This document shows positions 12,558 through 23,651 of a DNA stretch of 64,000 nucleotides, in pieces. The stretch lies in assembly GCA_014529385.2 (NCBI GenBank), contig CM043964.1, positions 8,133,497-8,197,496 of the forward strand. Reading direction: 5' to 3'. Every line of letters starts with the position of its first letter. Within the stretch, counting starts at the first letter, position 1. The position numbers and the translations under genes are program-made. Origin of the DNA: Adiantum capillus-veneris (taxonomy: Eukaryota; Streptophyta; Polypodiopsida; Polypodiales; Pteridaceae). The notes below the pieces were generated by a model, which did not search any database, had not been told where the DNA came from, and was given only the letters and a program-made list of their open reading frames with translations.

Positions 12558-12677
12558 GATGATTGTATATTCATGTACTATCATAAAGCATCTTTTCCAA
12601 AGAGAGTGCTTCTGAGTCCTTAACAAGAATCTCATCATTTGGCCCCTTGGCATTGTGGCTCGAGCTACAATCATGCT

Positions 12678-13398
12678 TCATGCAACAAAACTTACAGAGA
12701 TAGTTGCCTTTTGGCAGATCTTTGGTAGATCCATAGGTAAAACGTGACTCAAATAGGGCTTTAGGCGATACCCATTTACCTTCCTAGCGTGATCTTTACC
12801 ATTCACATCCATAAGTTGAATAGTAACTTGAATTGAAAGCCTTCTTGGATATGTATGGCCCTTGCCATCTAGTTTCAAACCAGCCCATCAAAACGATTGT
12901 CAAGTCGACTGTGATACCTTAGCACAAGATCTCCTTCCTTGATGCCTTTGTCCTTCAATTTCTTGTTGAGCTTTTCTTTTGCTTGTATATATTTCCTCTT
13001 GTAGAACTCGTACGATGCTTCTCTTTTCCACTCAAGTTCTACTAAGGTAAGAAGTTGATCCATCCATGCTTCTTGATTATCTTATGCCCATTTGCTATCA
13101 AGAAGTATTGCTGGGATGTTGAGCTCGATAGGCTGCAAATCCTCTTGACCATAAACCAAGTGAAATGTCATGAACTCTGTGGCTTACCTAGATGTAGTTC
13201 GGTACGCCCACAAAGCACCATCAAGAAAGTCATCCCATAACTTTGTCTTGCTTTGCACCATCTTCCAAATGATGCCTACAATGACACCATTAGCCTTCTC
13301 CACCAAACCATTTGACTGTGGGTAGTAGGGTATGCTATGACGACGTAGAATGTGAAGATATTCACAAACTGTCATGAGTAAACTCTTCCTAACATTAC
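12678..13398 (-). pseudogene. F2a: integrase 3' part (core end and C-terminal domain)
   Basis: The minus strand reads from just after the second catalytic Asp region: SLLMTVCEYLHILRRHSIPYY, then PQSNGLVEKANG, which holds the catalytic Glu. It then runs to ALWAYRTTSR, the basic linker, and KEGDLVLRYHSRLDN of the C-terminal domain. At least two frame changes occur (around 13180 and 12875). The join at about 13398 fuses it to the spacer that follows protease, so all of RT, RNase H and the N-terminal integrase are deleted. Frames do not match across the join. The product is inactive. Confidence 0.75.
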
Positions 13399-14248
13399 TT
13401 GAGGACCTACCTCTTCCAAGACTTGACAAGAGGTATCTTGGTTGCTTGGCTTAAACGTTACCCCCATGACTTTGATAGAAGACTCCTCTTCAGTAATGCT
13501 GCCGCTACTTTCCTCTTCTGAAGTGATATCGTTTGAGTCTTTGTCCCTCTCACTTTGAGATGATTCTTTATGGATCTCCTCTTGACGTTGCTCCTTCATG
13601 TCAAAGACAACCTTATATGATTGTCATTCCTACAAATCAGCTTCCCACTTTCCCAATCCTGCAAAGCTCCCATTTTCATTAGCCATGGTCTTCCTACGAT
13701 AAATGGATAGCCACTTCCCTTGGTCAACATAACATAAAAATTCATAGCCTTCTTAATGCCAAAGGCCTCCACAAATTCATTTTTACAATTTGCTGCGCAC
13801 CTAGCCTTGCTATTGTTTGCCATTTTCACTTTGATTTTAGGTGTCTCATGGATGTGCATATCTAGTCTTTGCATAAGTCCTTCTGTCATGATGCAAATTT
13901 GTGCACCCCCATCCACTAGACCTCTCCTAACCAACTTTCCTTTGATGTAGCAATCTAGCACAAGTGTAATATCCTATTCATTACAGCTTGTGCAATTTTT
14001 ACAACAAGCACACTCTCTTGTACCTTTCTCTTAGTGCTAACTTCCTTTGTTAAATCCCTCCTAACTTGTGGGCATAATGCAAGAAATTGAGGCCATGAGA
14101 TATCACGACCCTTACCTCTCATGTCTTCCAACAAGTTGTATGGATCCATACCATGTCCACGGGGGAACTCTTGGAGGTTGATACGCCGTCAACTCCGCTT
14201 AGATTCCTTGGTCTCCTTTGGATTCTTCTCTTGTCCTCCATGGTCACT
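13399..14248 (-). pseudogene. F2a: gag tail, retroviral-type protease and acidic spacer
   Basis: The segment 13596-13961 is the aspartic protease: GLVDGGAQI holds the active-site loop (Asp codon at 13911-13913, D-G-G-A type), and FIVGRPWLM is the second conserved box. Upstream 13955-14149 reads DMRGKGRDISWPQFLALCPQ, as in F2c and F2d. Downstream 13399-13599 is a Glu/Ser-rich spacer. A frameshift near 13960 separates gag tail from protease. Homology to F2d stops at about 14248, where family F5 sequence begins. Confidence 0.75.
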
Positions 14249-15100
14249 TTGGGACGTTGGAGAGGGGGAATGGGGAACACACCCAATACACATGCAACTG
14301 CCCCTATATAGCTCAGGGTATTCACAGCACCCCTGTCCTCTCAAAAACACCTTCAAAAAAGACGATTTACACTAACAGGGCCTCGCTTGCACTTCGTCCA
14401 ATGCACACACGCTTTGCACAATCATCAGAAAGCGATCGCACCGATCTTGGTCGCTTCCAGCTCTTCCACAACTCAACACCCTCTCTCTCTTTCTCTCTCA
14501 CACACACAAGGGGGCTGGGGGGGCGCACATGCTCACACACACTGGCACCACACACCTTGAAGACGAGCAAAGAAGAAAGGGGGGAAGGGGGGAAAGACGA
14601 TGCCGAAATTGGCAATCATAGCTTCTTCTTCAAAAACAAAAACATATGTACAGGATCCATATGGTCTACTCATGGCCGCACTATATCCATCACTGTTCCA
14701 CACAGAGGGGCACACACCTCCCTCCAAACTCACATCCGTCGACACACCCTCGACCGGAGCATTCACTTATGGCTTCACTTCGACAACAAATTTTCATCCT
14801 CATCGCCTTAACTTGCTACCTCTCGTGCAAGCCGTTCGCTCTTTTGAGCCGCTTTGCGGACCACACGTGCCGGCCTCGACCCTTGATCATGAGCGCATGA
14901 AGTGTATTTCTTTTCTCTCACTTCTCTTCTTTTTCTTCCTCCCCTCCAGCAAAAAAAAAAGAAATCCCTCCTCGAAAACGCTGTCTTCTCCCCTTTTCCT
15001 CTTAGTTTTCCAAGCCAAAGAAAGAAAAAAAATTCTTTTTTTGGTCAGTAGTGCCTGGCGCCACTACCTGGGAGCTTTCCTTCTTTCCCTTTCTTTTTGG
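14249..15100 (-). mobile_element. F5 fragment: leader, PBS and start of 5' LTR
   Basis: Nearly collinear with 38883-39713 of the larger F5 copy, with high identity by eye. It includes the (CT)n(CA)n block, the ggggaaggggggaaagacga stretch, and a T/A-rich end. Unlike that copy, it keeps about 20 bases around a candidate PBS (15042-15063). On the minus strand it runs from the LTR tail into the leader, then straight into the F2a gag tail. Confidence 0.7.
15042..15063 (-). other. Candidate primer-binding site of F5
   Basis: The minus strand reads TGGCGCCAGGCACTACTGACC, following a ...CTCCCA LTR end and a 5-base spacer. The TGG start matches the CCA end of a tRNA. This stretch is deleted in the larger F5 copy at about 39684. 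Confidence 0.45.
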
Positions 15101-16319
15101 CCTATGGAAGGTCATAGGGTTAAGTGTGCAAAGTTGTTACAAAACTGAGGCCATTGGATTCTTTGGCTAGATGAGCACCACATGGCAAGGTTCTTTATAA
15201 AATATATTTGTTGTCCCTTTTGTTTCCTTACATCACTTTGTTTGAGAGACAAGTGTCCTTAAGGGATTCAAAAGTCTTGTGAATAGAAAGCTTAAACTAA
15301 GGCAGAATTTACTTTGTTTGCATGCTTGAAAATGACTTCTATACTTCTATATTCTATATTATATATGAAGCAACTTAAATTTTTTAAGGAAGGAGAGACC
15401 CTCCATGTGTCACTCACCGCTTCATTCAAGAGAAAACCTTATAAGACCTCTATTTTAAAATGCAAAACTCAAAGGTAGGAAGATTTAAAATGCAAAAGTG
15501 AATAGTAACATTGCAAAAAATGAAAAGACTTTTGGGAATTGAAAATCAAAGGCTTTCTATTTTACACAAAGTAACTAAACCATTTAAGTACACATAGCAA
15601 AAAGACTTTGGAAAATGTAAAGTCAAAAGCCTTTCTACTTTACATAAAGTAAATAGTCCAGCTTAAGTGTACATAACAAAAAAATGACAATTGTTGTGGA
15701 TATTTTATTGTTTTATGAGAACTTAATTTTTAAAGATAAAATTGCCTTTGTTTTTTCAAAGGGTTTTTTTAAAGATCAATATTGATATCTCTTAACAATT
15801 TGTGAAAGTGTATTTTCAAATAAAAAAATTTGGCCAAAATCACAATAGTAAGTGAATGTATTTAAATCTCAAAGAAATCACAAAAAGACCTCAAGCTTAG
15901 CCGAGCCTTGAGGTGCTAAAGATTACACATTTGTTCTCTCCCAGAGGCTACCAAGAACAAATTAGGTGTACTATACTAACAAACTTTTACTTAACGTACC
16001 TTGCCACAACGGCATCCGTGTATTTTGAAAACAAACAAGTGTATTTTCAAAATTTTAAAAATAACTATAAAGAGACACTTCTATACCCTTTTTGAAAGTG
16101 CTTGAAAAATTGTTGGCATTGGGCACCTGTGTTGGTGTCCCTTCTCCCTCAATTTATCGGTTACTATAGTGAGTGCATGTATGTATGTACATACACATGA
16201 CAGAGACATTAACAAAACTCAAACATTGAGTATATTTTATAAAGAGAGGAGGGCTTGCCTGCTTATGACAAAGCTCGGACATCCATGGGGTAGATCTCGA
16301 TGCAACTCAAGCATGTAAC

Positions 16320-16321
<2 letters not shown>
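15101..16321. other. No gene recognised; short tandem repeat at about 15525-15680
   Basis: AT-rich. A unit of about 85 bases (aaaagactttgg... to ...gtacataacaaa) occurs twice in tandem with some divergence. No coding frame over 60 codons looks real. Confidence 0.4.

Positions 16322-16378
<57 letters not shown>
16322..16378. repeat. (GA)n microsatellite
   Basis: A pure ga run of 57 bases, 140 bases upstream of the F3 5' LTR. Confidence 0.97.
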
Positions 16379-16380
<2 letters not shown>

Positions 16381-17340
16381 GACAAAGAGAGGAATTTTGT
16401 GGACAACCCACTATTAGATTTAGCAGGAGTACATTTTCTTGTGTAAATCAGCTTTTGGGATGGTAGATAGGTCAATTTCAACACGTGCATACATGCTTGT
16501 GTATTTGTGTATACGTTGTCGTGTTGTGACACGTACATAGTGGGAACGCATGCTACAAGATCTATCTTGTATTTTTTTAGATACATAATTATATTTCCTA
16601 TAGTGTACATATGCATATTTAAGTATAATAATAAGCCTTCTATCTCATCAAATTATTTTTCTCAAGGGTAACATATCCTTACTTTACCATCAGAAAATAC
16701 TATGGGAAAAGCATCAATAGCTCCGCCTCTTTAACTTGGGGCAAAAGCATTGATTATTTATTTCTACTATTTCATTATCATATCACACCCTAGCTAGATC
16801 CTATATCTAAGGTAAACTCCAATATATATATATTCTATGTATTTTTCATACTTTTCTTATATTTCTTTTTAAATAGCTACTAGGAGAGAATCAAATCCTA
16901 GTGGGACACTAGGTGGCATGATTTCAAAGATACACTTATTTTAATGCATTATTGCAAGCATGATTACAAAACTTTGTCAAGGAGCAATGTCATGCTTTCA
17001 TATGGCATGAGGTGTCCTTTGGAATTAAATGAAAGTCTAGGCTAAGGAGACCACATGAAGACTCTTGCTGCCATAAATGGACCCTATTTTGATGAATTTT
17101 TTACACAAGGTTCCAATTCGAATTAGAAAACGATTTTAAAATGAAAATCGCAGCTAATGAGCTGAAGTTTTTGCCTATATTTTTACTTTTTTATTTGGAG
17201 CCACGGTTGAGGAGATATGATCAAAATATTGGACCCCAGTATGCCCACATCATGCAAGGACAACTCATTTCCAACTTTTCCAATTCATGTTCACACTGGC
17301 TCCTCTCTTCTTGTGTAAACTCTTGGGGGTTCCCTTAACC

Positions 17341-17348
17341 TATAAAAG
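17341..17348 (+). promoter_or_regulatory. TATA box of the F3 5' LTR
   Basis: tataaaag in the context ccTATAAAAGGGGACC, conserved in the 3' LTR (34271-34278). A start about 30 bases downstream would place both smORFs in the RNA leader, about 0.55 kb downstream of it and before gag at 18546. Confidence 0.65.
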
Positions 17349-17917
17349 GGGACCTCTTCTTCCTTGGAAAGAACTCAAGCATTCAAGCCATTGATGAGAG
17401 GAATTCTCGAGGGAGTGAGTAGTAATGCCTAATTGTACTTAGCCATTAACATAAGCCCGAGCCTACACTTTCTCCTAGAGGGAGACTAGCCATTCTTGCA
17501 ACAAGCTAACCTTGGAAGATCAAATCTAATCAAAGAAGGTCTTGCACTTGGTGTATCAATCAAAGTGGAATTATCCACTCTTCTTCTCTCTCCCATCAAT
17601 AATGGTGCCGAAGGTTTTCAAGTAAGATGTGTTCTACATTGATGTTTTCTTGATTTCTTGTCGTTTTCATTTTCATCTCTAATCCAACATATATATATAT
17701 ATATATAATATATATATATATATATGTATCTAATCTCATCTCCTTAACCAAACCTATCTCTCTCATTCTTAGTAATTCATCCTCTCTAGGTTCTCTTGCT
17801 ACAGGTACATCTCTCTTCGCAGTATCCTTATTGCCTACGGGCAAGAATAGGGCTTGGGAGGGAAACTTCTCATCTCTTCACTTCTCTCATATCTATATTT
17901 CTCACATACTATCCTAG

Positions 17918-18136
17918 ATGAATAACCCACATGATGATCATTTCTATCGCTTTCACTCTGTACAATCTATTAGAATTAACGTATGGATTAGCCGTAAAAT
18001 ACACTTTTAACAACGTATAGTGTTTCTCTTTGGCCCAGAAAGGCTTAATGAAATACTTCTATCACCGGATCCCATCATACTACCTCTCATAGACTATAAC
18101 TTTTCTTTTGACGTAAGCGTAGTTATCTTGCTATGA
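17918..18136 (+). pseudogene. smORF-A, F3 5' LTR copy, one nonsense codon
   Basis: This corresponds to the intact 72-codon frame in the 3' LTR (34843-35061). The codon at 18008-18010 is TAA here and CAA there, a C-to-T change. The rest of the frame is open, including FLFGPERLNEILLS and PLIDYNFSFDV. The terminal TGA overlaps the ATG of smORF-B (ctATGA). This copy would direct the leader of the genomic RNA, so smORF-A is not made from it unless read through. Confidence 0.65.
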
Positions 18137-18345
18137 ACCAAGAGGATTTGTACACACAATTAATCCCAATCAATAGACAAAATATATATATTATGGTAAG
18201 CACAAAACTACAATTCCAAAGAACAATTCGTAGCCTATTTGGTCAGCCAAGATTGAATGCCATTAACTCATCCATTAACCCTTTCATATTACCCATGATA
18301 CGATATGACCATAGCCTTGATGTTTTCATCTTCGTATTATTTTGA
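18133..18345 (+). CDS. smORF-B, F3 5' LTR copy, intact 70 codons
   Basis: An open frame of 70 codons. Conserved features are RQNIYI, STKLQFQR, a LFG-x2-RL box, and INPFILPMIRYDHSLDV near the C-terminus, then a hydrophobic FIFVLF end. It is paralogous to smORF-A and homologous to F2 frames at 41986-42192 and 54853-55065. Basic and polar residues dominate the first half, hydrophobic the second; I see no clear signal peptide or Cys/His motif. It lies about 145 bases before the LTR end and 200 before gag. Function is unknown. Confidence 0.6.
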   Translation: MNQEDLYTQLIPINRQNIYIMVSTKLQFQRTIRSLFGQPRLNAINSSINPFILPMIRYDHSLDVFIFVLF

Positions 18346-18498
18346 CATTCTCTTTTGCGTTCTTTCTTTGTGTGTGTGAGTGCAAGAGAGAAAGAGTGAG
18401 TCTTCTTGGATATAGTTTTTGTTGAGTTCTCTCACAAACTCTCACAGCCATAAGCCCGGTGCTTTCCTGGCAAGACCGCAAATTTCTCGACATATTTT

Positions 18499-18516
18499 TG
18501 GTGAACCCGACGCGAA
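18499..18516 (+). other. Primer-binding site of F3
   Basis: TGGTGAACCCGACGCGA begins 6 bases after the LTR end. It has the form expected for a tRNA 3'-CCA complement. I have not assigned the tRNA. Confidence 0.65.
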
Positions 18517-18545
18517 ACTGCCAGGGTGAGAGTTTGTGGGTAACC

Positions 18546-20244
18546 ATGGGTGATCATGTTGAGCAACAGGGTATGCATTTTGACCCAACAACAATGTAAA
18601 TGTTTCAAGCATTTGCAATGTTCATGCAACAACAACATGCCACTGAAAGAAGGGAGATTTCAGCAACGAAGGCCATACAAGCGGTCGTCAACACAATGGA
18701 TCAATTCAATGGCAAAGATGTAACCAAGTACTTACGCGAGTATGTGAAGGAGATGGAGCTGCATCGCATGTCAGAAGGTGAGATGATTCAAAGCTTTGAG
18801 CTAGTTGTTGCTCCAGAAATTAGGGAGCATGTTAGGGCAATTAAAGACGGGCATGGGAGAAATTGGGAAGAACTCAAAGTAGCTTTAAAGGAGGAATATT
18901 TCATGGAGGACTCTGAGAGAGTGACCAAAAGGACATTCTTAGAATGGGTAGTCAAGCCAAAGCAAGGACTATCAATAACAGAACTACTTAGGGAATTTGA
19001 GCGGCGCTATGCACAACTCACAAGGACAGAAAGGGCCACACTAGATGCAGAGAAGACAGATCTTTTTTTTACAAGCTGCAGGTAAAGAGTTTCAAGAAAA
19101 TTTGGAGCTTCTTCTTGAAGATAAAGATGCTGAGCAAGGACTAAAGACCGACTGGAATGAGGTTGAAGGTGTTGTCTCACTTCTTGCCAAACGACAAAGA
19201 AGAAGGGACAAGATGGTACTAAACACTACAAGTCCTTCCACCTCAACTCCTGACAAAATGGTAAAGCCTACTTTTATTGCTCCTAAGTTTGATGAGTCCA
19301 TGCTAGATGAGCTTGTGAAGGGAATGTGTGACTTGAAGGTGAAGCTTGCAAAGCTTGAAGAAAAAGGCCAACCATCAGGGCCACTTCCTAGGCAAAGACA
19401 ACAGCCCAAAGAAGGTTTTTTTAATAGATGTATTTGGTGTGATAGTACAGACCATGTAAGAAGGGATTGTGATGATTTTAGTGATGCTTTGTCAAAAGAT
19501 GTTGTCTTTTTTAAGGATGGTAAAATCCACTTAAGAGAGACAGGTCTACCCTTGAGAACTAACTTTGGGAAGGGGGGAATGAAAACCTTAGTTAAAGATA
19601 TGGCAACTAAGCATGCCACCTCTTCAGTTGAGGCAGCTACTTATGGAGTAAAAATTGAACATTTTTTTGATGAAGAGGTGAGTGACCATCATGGTCAAAT
19701 TTGGCCAAATGTCATGCAATTAGCTAAAAAGGGAAAGCTTACAAAAGAGATTCTACATGAAGCAGGTGATTGCATACGTCTAGAAACAGGATGGAATGAT
19801 CCAGTGGACTCATTGTCAGTGCATGCCTACATTACAAAATGCCAACAAAATGAGGCAATTGTAGAAGAGAAGCGCAGACGTGAGAATGCTGATGAAGGAC
19901 CATCAAAAAGAGCTTCTAGAAGTGGGGAAAGAAGCGACTCAATGCCTTCTCAAACACCCTCAACACAAGGAGCATCTCCACGTGAAGTACTCATGGAGAA
20001 GTCTACAACAGGAAAGAAGAAAGAGCCAATGAAAGGTGAGACAAAAGGCCCAACTTATAAACTAAAATCTGATATTGAGGTTGCTACAAATTTAAAGAAA
20101 GTCTTGGAGGAAAGAATATTGAATAGCAAGATTGAGTTTACTCTAGGAGAAGTTCTTGGCATTGCAAAGCGTGAATTCCATGAGGAGATCATTGACATCA
20201 TCAAGAGAAAGAGGAAAACCCTTGCTGAAGTTTCCCCTCCATAG
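18546..20244 (+). pseudogene. F3 gag (capsid and zinc knuckle)
   Basis: The likely start is ATG 18546 (ccATGGGTG context). The frame meets TAA at 18597-18599 and resumes at once. The capsid-like region covers about 18700-19080 (NGKDVTKYLREYVKEMEL; EWVVKPKQGLSITELLREF). A run of eight T at about 19067-19074 shifts the frame; one T fewer would restore continuity into the 19045-20244 frame. That frame has a CCHC knuckle (C-x2-C-x4-H-x4-C, in CIWCDSTDHVRRDC) and a DGKIHLRETGLPL stretch, then a Lys/Glu-rich tail ending at TAG 20242-20244, in frame with protease. Confidence 0.8.
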
Positions 20245-20922
20245 GTTGAAGGGGAAACCTCAAAGACACAAGGGATGCAACTGCAAAATAAGGAGAATGA
20301 TGGAGCTGTGGTAGGATGCTACCAATCTGGTGGGAGAGTGAAGCAAGTGTATTTCTCAAATGATGATGAAGAAGTTGAAGATATTCCTAGGAGTTACTAT
20401 TCACGAAGTCATTGGGCAAGGGCTACTACAGAAACTTTGGTTAAGGTAGGTGATCTTGAAGAGCCATTTGTTGCCTTGATTGACCATGGTTCAGAAATAA
20501 ACATAATGTCAAAGAGTCTCTACAACAAGTGCAAATGGCCGATGGACACAGACCATGGCTGGATGGTAAAAGTGGCAAACAATTCATCCGGTGAATTGTA
20601 TGCAGCATGTCCAGGTGTGAAGGTAACAATAGGTGATGTAAAGATTGACCAAAACTTCTTTGTACAGGATATATCTTCATATCATCTCATCCTTGGACAA
20701 CCCTACATTGTGGGAGTTCGAATGGAAACAAAGGTAATGGACGATGGTTCAGCATATGCTAGAATACGTAGCAAAGATGGTAAACGAGCTGTCCAATTTC
20801 TCACAGTCTGTATAAACCATGAAAGAAACCGTGACAACCTCAGAGAACATCCTCTACCAAAAGTAAGCAAAGAGTTTCATGATCATAGAGAAATGATGGG
20901 TTTTGGCCAAGTACCATTGTAA
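20245..20922 (+). pseudogene. F3 aspartic protease
   Basis: It is in frame with gag after a single TAG. The active-site loop is LIDHGSEINIM (Asp at 20482-20484), so the usual D-T/S-G is D-H-G-S. The second box is YHLILGQPYIVG. A conserved MVKVANN stretch lies between them, as in retropepsins of plant Ty3 elements. The frame ends TAA at 20920-20922; homology to pol continues in another frame. Confidence 0.75.
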
Positions 20923-20990
20923 AGCGGGATTGCAGTGGTACAGAAAGAAAAAGGGTCTCGTCTGATCCAAAAATAGGTGAAACTTTCTCG

Positions 20991-21395
20991 ATGAGCTCCT
21001 TGGTAACAAGGAATGGATCAGTATGTTTTACAAAACTTGAAGATTTGAAGAGATATGAGAGGCAATATGTGCATAATGTACAAATAGGCATGAAAAAGAG
21101 TGGGTTGCTAAAGCCTACTGAAAATGTTTTGGGTTTGTGTGAACAAGTTTCTTTTGTAGATACTATGGGTGAGCTTGATGCTATAATGAGTTCTAGTTTG
21201 CATCTTGAAAATGAAGTTGTGGAAGTTTGCTCTATGGAAATGTATCAAGTAATAGAAGCCTTTAAAGAAAGCCAAACAGTTGGCCCAGAAGTCCATGTTG
21301 AAACTAAATACAAGAGTGTAGCAAAGAAGGTGAAACCAATAGCTTCACCCTTACCACCCAACAACAGGGAAAATATTGAACAGGCTTCTTTATAA
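20991..21395 (+). pseudogene. F3 protease-RT connecting region
   Basis: An open frame of 134 codons, in frame with RT and separated from it by TAA at 21393-21395. It is acidic and polar without a recognised domain, the usual spacer before RT. A frameshift between 20922 and 20991 disconnects it from protease. Confidence 0.55.
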
Positions 21396-21401
21396 CCAAG
21401 T

Positions 21402-23065
21402 TTGCGGAATCCTAAAAAGATCGGGCATACCTTCACAAAGGAGTCCTTTCAAGAGTTGCAAATTGGTTGCGAGGAGTTTCTAACACAGGAGGAGACAAAG
21501 TGCTTCAAAGAAATGCTTTCAAAGCATGGTAAGGCTTTTGCATTTGAGCCACATGAGATAGGATGTGTTGATCCTTATATTGTAGCTCCTATGGTAATTT
21601 TCACAATACCTCATGTGCCTTGGAATTTGCGGCCTATTCCGGTTCCAAAGGCTCATTTGCCAAAGTTAGTAGAGCTACTGAATGAGAAAATCAAAATGGG
21701 AATCTTGGAGCCTTCTTGTGCTCCATACTCAAATAGGTGGTTCACAGTTCCAAAGAAGAATGGTTCTCTACGCTTCATCCAAGATATGAAACCAGTGAAC
21801 AAGGTGACAATTAGAAATGTAGGAACAGGTCCAATTGTGGATGAATTTGCAGAGGCGTTTGCAGGGAGGGCAATCTACTCAATGGGGGATCTCTACTCAG
21901 GGTATGATCAATTTCAGCTTGCAATCGAAAGCAGAGACTTGACAACCATGAGGACACCTTTGGGTTTGGTAAGGATGTGTACCTTGCCACAGGGAGCAAC
22001 CAACTCGGTTGCACATATGATGAATGGGATGAATAAGGTCTTACGTGACTTTATTCCTCAAATCACAATGCCTTTCATTGATGATTTGCCTATCAAAGGA
22101 TGTGAAGAAAGTGACAAAGATGAAGCTTTGGATCTCAAGGGATGTCGCAGGTTTGTGGTAAATCACATAAATGATTGTGATAAAATTTTGTCTAGGTTGG
22201 AAGAAGTGAATCTTACATTGTCAGGGAAAAAGTCTATGTTTGGTGTCAAAGAAGTGCTCATTGTGGGGCACATGTGCGTGCCATATGGTAGGAAACCTTG
22301 TCCATCAAAGGTAGATGCCATCCAAAGAATGAAAGAAACATGCACTAGCATCACTGAGGTTAGAAGGTTTCTGGGATCATGTGTCTTCTATGTTATTTGG
22401 ATTCCACATTATGCACATGTAGCTGATCCTCTTTATCAGCTGCTTAGAAAGAATCAAAAGTTTAAATGGACAGAAGCACATGTAAAATCCATGAAAAAGC
22501 TAAAGGAGTTACTCCAGTCAGCAATGACTTTGAGAAAGGTAGACTATGAGTGTCAAAGGCCAGTGATTGTGACAATAGATACCAGTCCTACAGGGATTGG
22601 ATGGGCAATAGGGCAAGATGACAAAGAAGGACACAGGTATGTGGTAAGATTTGGAGCAAAGGTACTAAGTGCTCGCCAAAGAAACTATCCACAGATAAAG
22701 AGAGAGTTATGGGGTATGGTTACAGCCTTGAAAAGTGGGAAAGAGTACCTAATTGGTGCATGTGTGGTTGTAGAAACAGATTGTCTACCACTTCTTGGGA
22801 TGATTACAAGCTGCTCAACACCAGACATTGCTATGTTGCGGTGGATTGCCTACATTAAGTCCTTAAATCCCGAGTTTAAGCACATTGCAGGTAAAGACAA
22901 TACAGTGGCAGATATGCTATCAAGGGCAAGGTATGAAGATGAGTCACAAATGATTGATGAGGGAGATGATGTAGGCACAAAATTCTATTCTATCTCTCAT
23001 GTCAAATGTAACAATGTCTGCATGACTAATTCATTTGAATTGTTCTTGAAATATCTTTATGAAGG
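21402..23065 (+). pseudogene. F3 reverse transcriptase and RNase H, cut by F4
   Basis: RT shows YSNRWFTVPKKNGSLRF, MGDLYSGYDQF, the LPQGATNSV box and catalytic FIDD (Asp codons 22080-22085), followed by LPIKG. RNase H follows: TIDTSPTGIGWAIGQ (catalytic D), QRNYPQIKRELWGM (E), ETDCLPLLG (D) and NTVADMLSR (D), all present. The frame runs into the F4 LTR at 23066; the apparent extension to 23357 is LTR sequence and not part of pol. It resumes in the same frame at 31998 across the duplicated gaagg. Confidence 0.9.
23061..23065. repeat. Target-site duplication of F4, left
   Basis: gaagg, repeated at 31998-32002. Confidence 0.9.
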
Positions 23066-23316
23066 TGTGCGCTCCTTGCCGCACTGTCAAAGCAAGGGAC
23101 TTGCCAATACACCGTATGCGAGCCACAAACGGCTCCAAGCACACAACAAGTCTAAACTAGCAAGCTCAAGAAAACAAAGGGTGTGTCACTCACCGCTCTA
23201 CGCTCGCCTTCGTGGTGGATTCCTCGCCGCGATGAAGAAGAAGCTGCAGTTGTGCCGCGCTCAACCGCTTCGCCGCCATCGTGCCTTCGTAATGCTCGAT
23301 CGCACACACACTCTCC

Positions 23317-23348
<32 letters not shown>

Positions 23349-23636
23349 AGGAGGTGAAGAAGAAGAAGATGGAGCAAGAGCACTCTTCAATTGCACAAAT
23401 GAGAGAATGAGTAAAAATTAGGTTTAGTTGGCTTTTATAGGAGCTCACCCCATTCACACTTGGGCGCCCATGCTTAGCCAACTAATCCCTTGAATGTTCC
23501 AGTTAAAGTGCGCCTCTCATCGACGATCACTCTACCTTTCCTTATTAGACCGACAAGCCCGGTACCTGACTCTACCAAATACATAATACACGTCCGTCGT
23601 AGGTGATGGGGTGTCCGTGTGCCGTGAGGGTTAACA
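23066..23636 (-). repeat. F4 3' LTR (571 bp)
   Basis: It differs from 31417-31997 by four substitutions, all transitions, plus a 2-base CA-repeat difference and a 12-base atggag duplication. It contains a (CT)n(CA)n block and TATA-like cttttata (23432-23439, minus). Confidence 0.95.
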
Positions 23637-23651
23637 TGCCCCCCTTTCTGA
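23637..23651 (-). other. Polypurine tract of F4
   Basis: The minus strand reads CAGAAAGGGGGGCA directly before the LTR start TGTTAACC. Confidence 0.8.

Larger units (their letters stand above)
16517..18492 (+). repeat. F3 5' LTR (1976 bp)
   Basis: It matches 33446-35471 across its whole length with scattered substitutions. The main length difference is about 60 bases present only in the 3' copy (about 35333-35390). It contains a TATA box (17341), a (TA)n tract (about 17690-17725) and the two smORFs near its 3' end. Confidence 0.95.

Noticed and set aside
14218-15148. Overlapping plus-strand frames of 197 and 182 codons
   Set aside because: They lie in the F5 leader, are rich in His/Thr/Ser from CA and CT runs, and have no domain; the element reads on the minus strand.
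18008-18010. Shared stop column in smORF-A (18008) and F2c smORF-B (54937) as a programmed stop
   Set aside because: Intact copies have CAA or CGA at these columns; independent C-to-T decay is the simpler reading.
19092-19619. 175-codon minus-strand frame antisense to F3 gag
   Set aside because: Shadow of the gag frame, with no independent motif.
23066-23357. Extension of the F3 RT frame into KRLQAHNKSKLAS and beyond
   Set aside because: It is F4 LTR sequence read in frame by chance; the true pol frame resumes at 31998.
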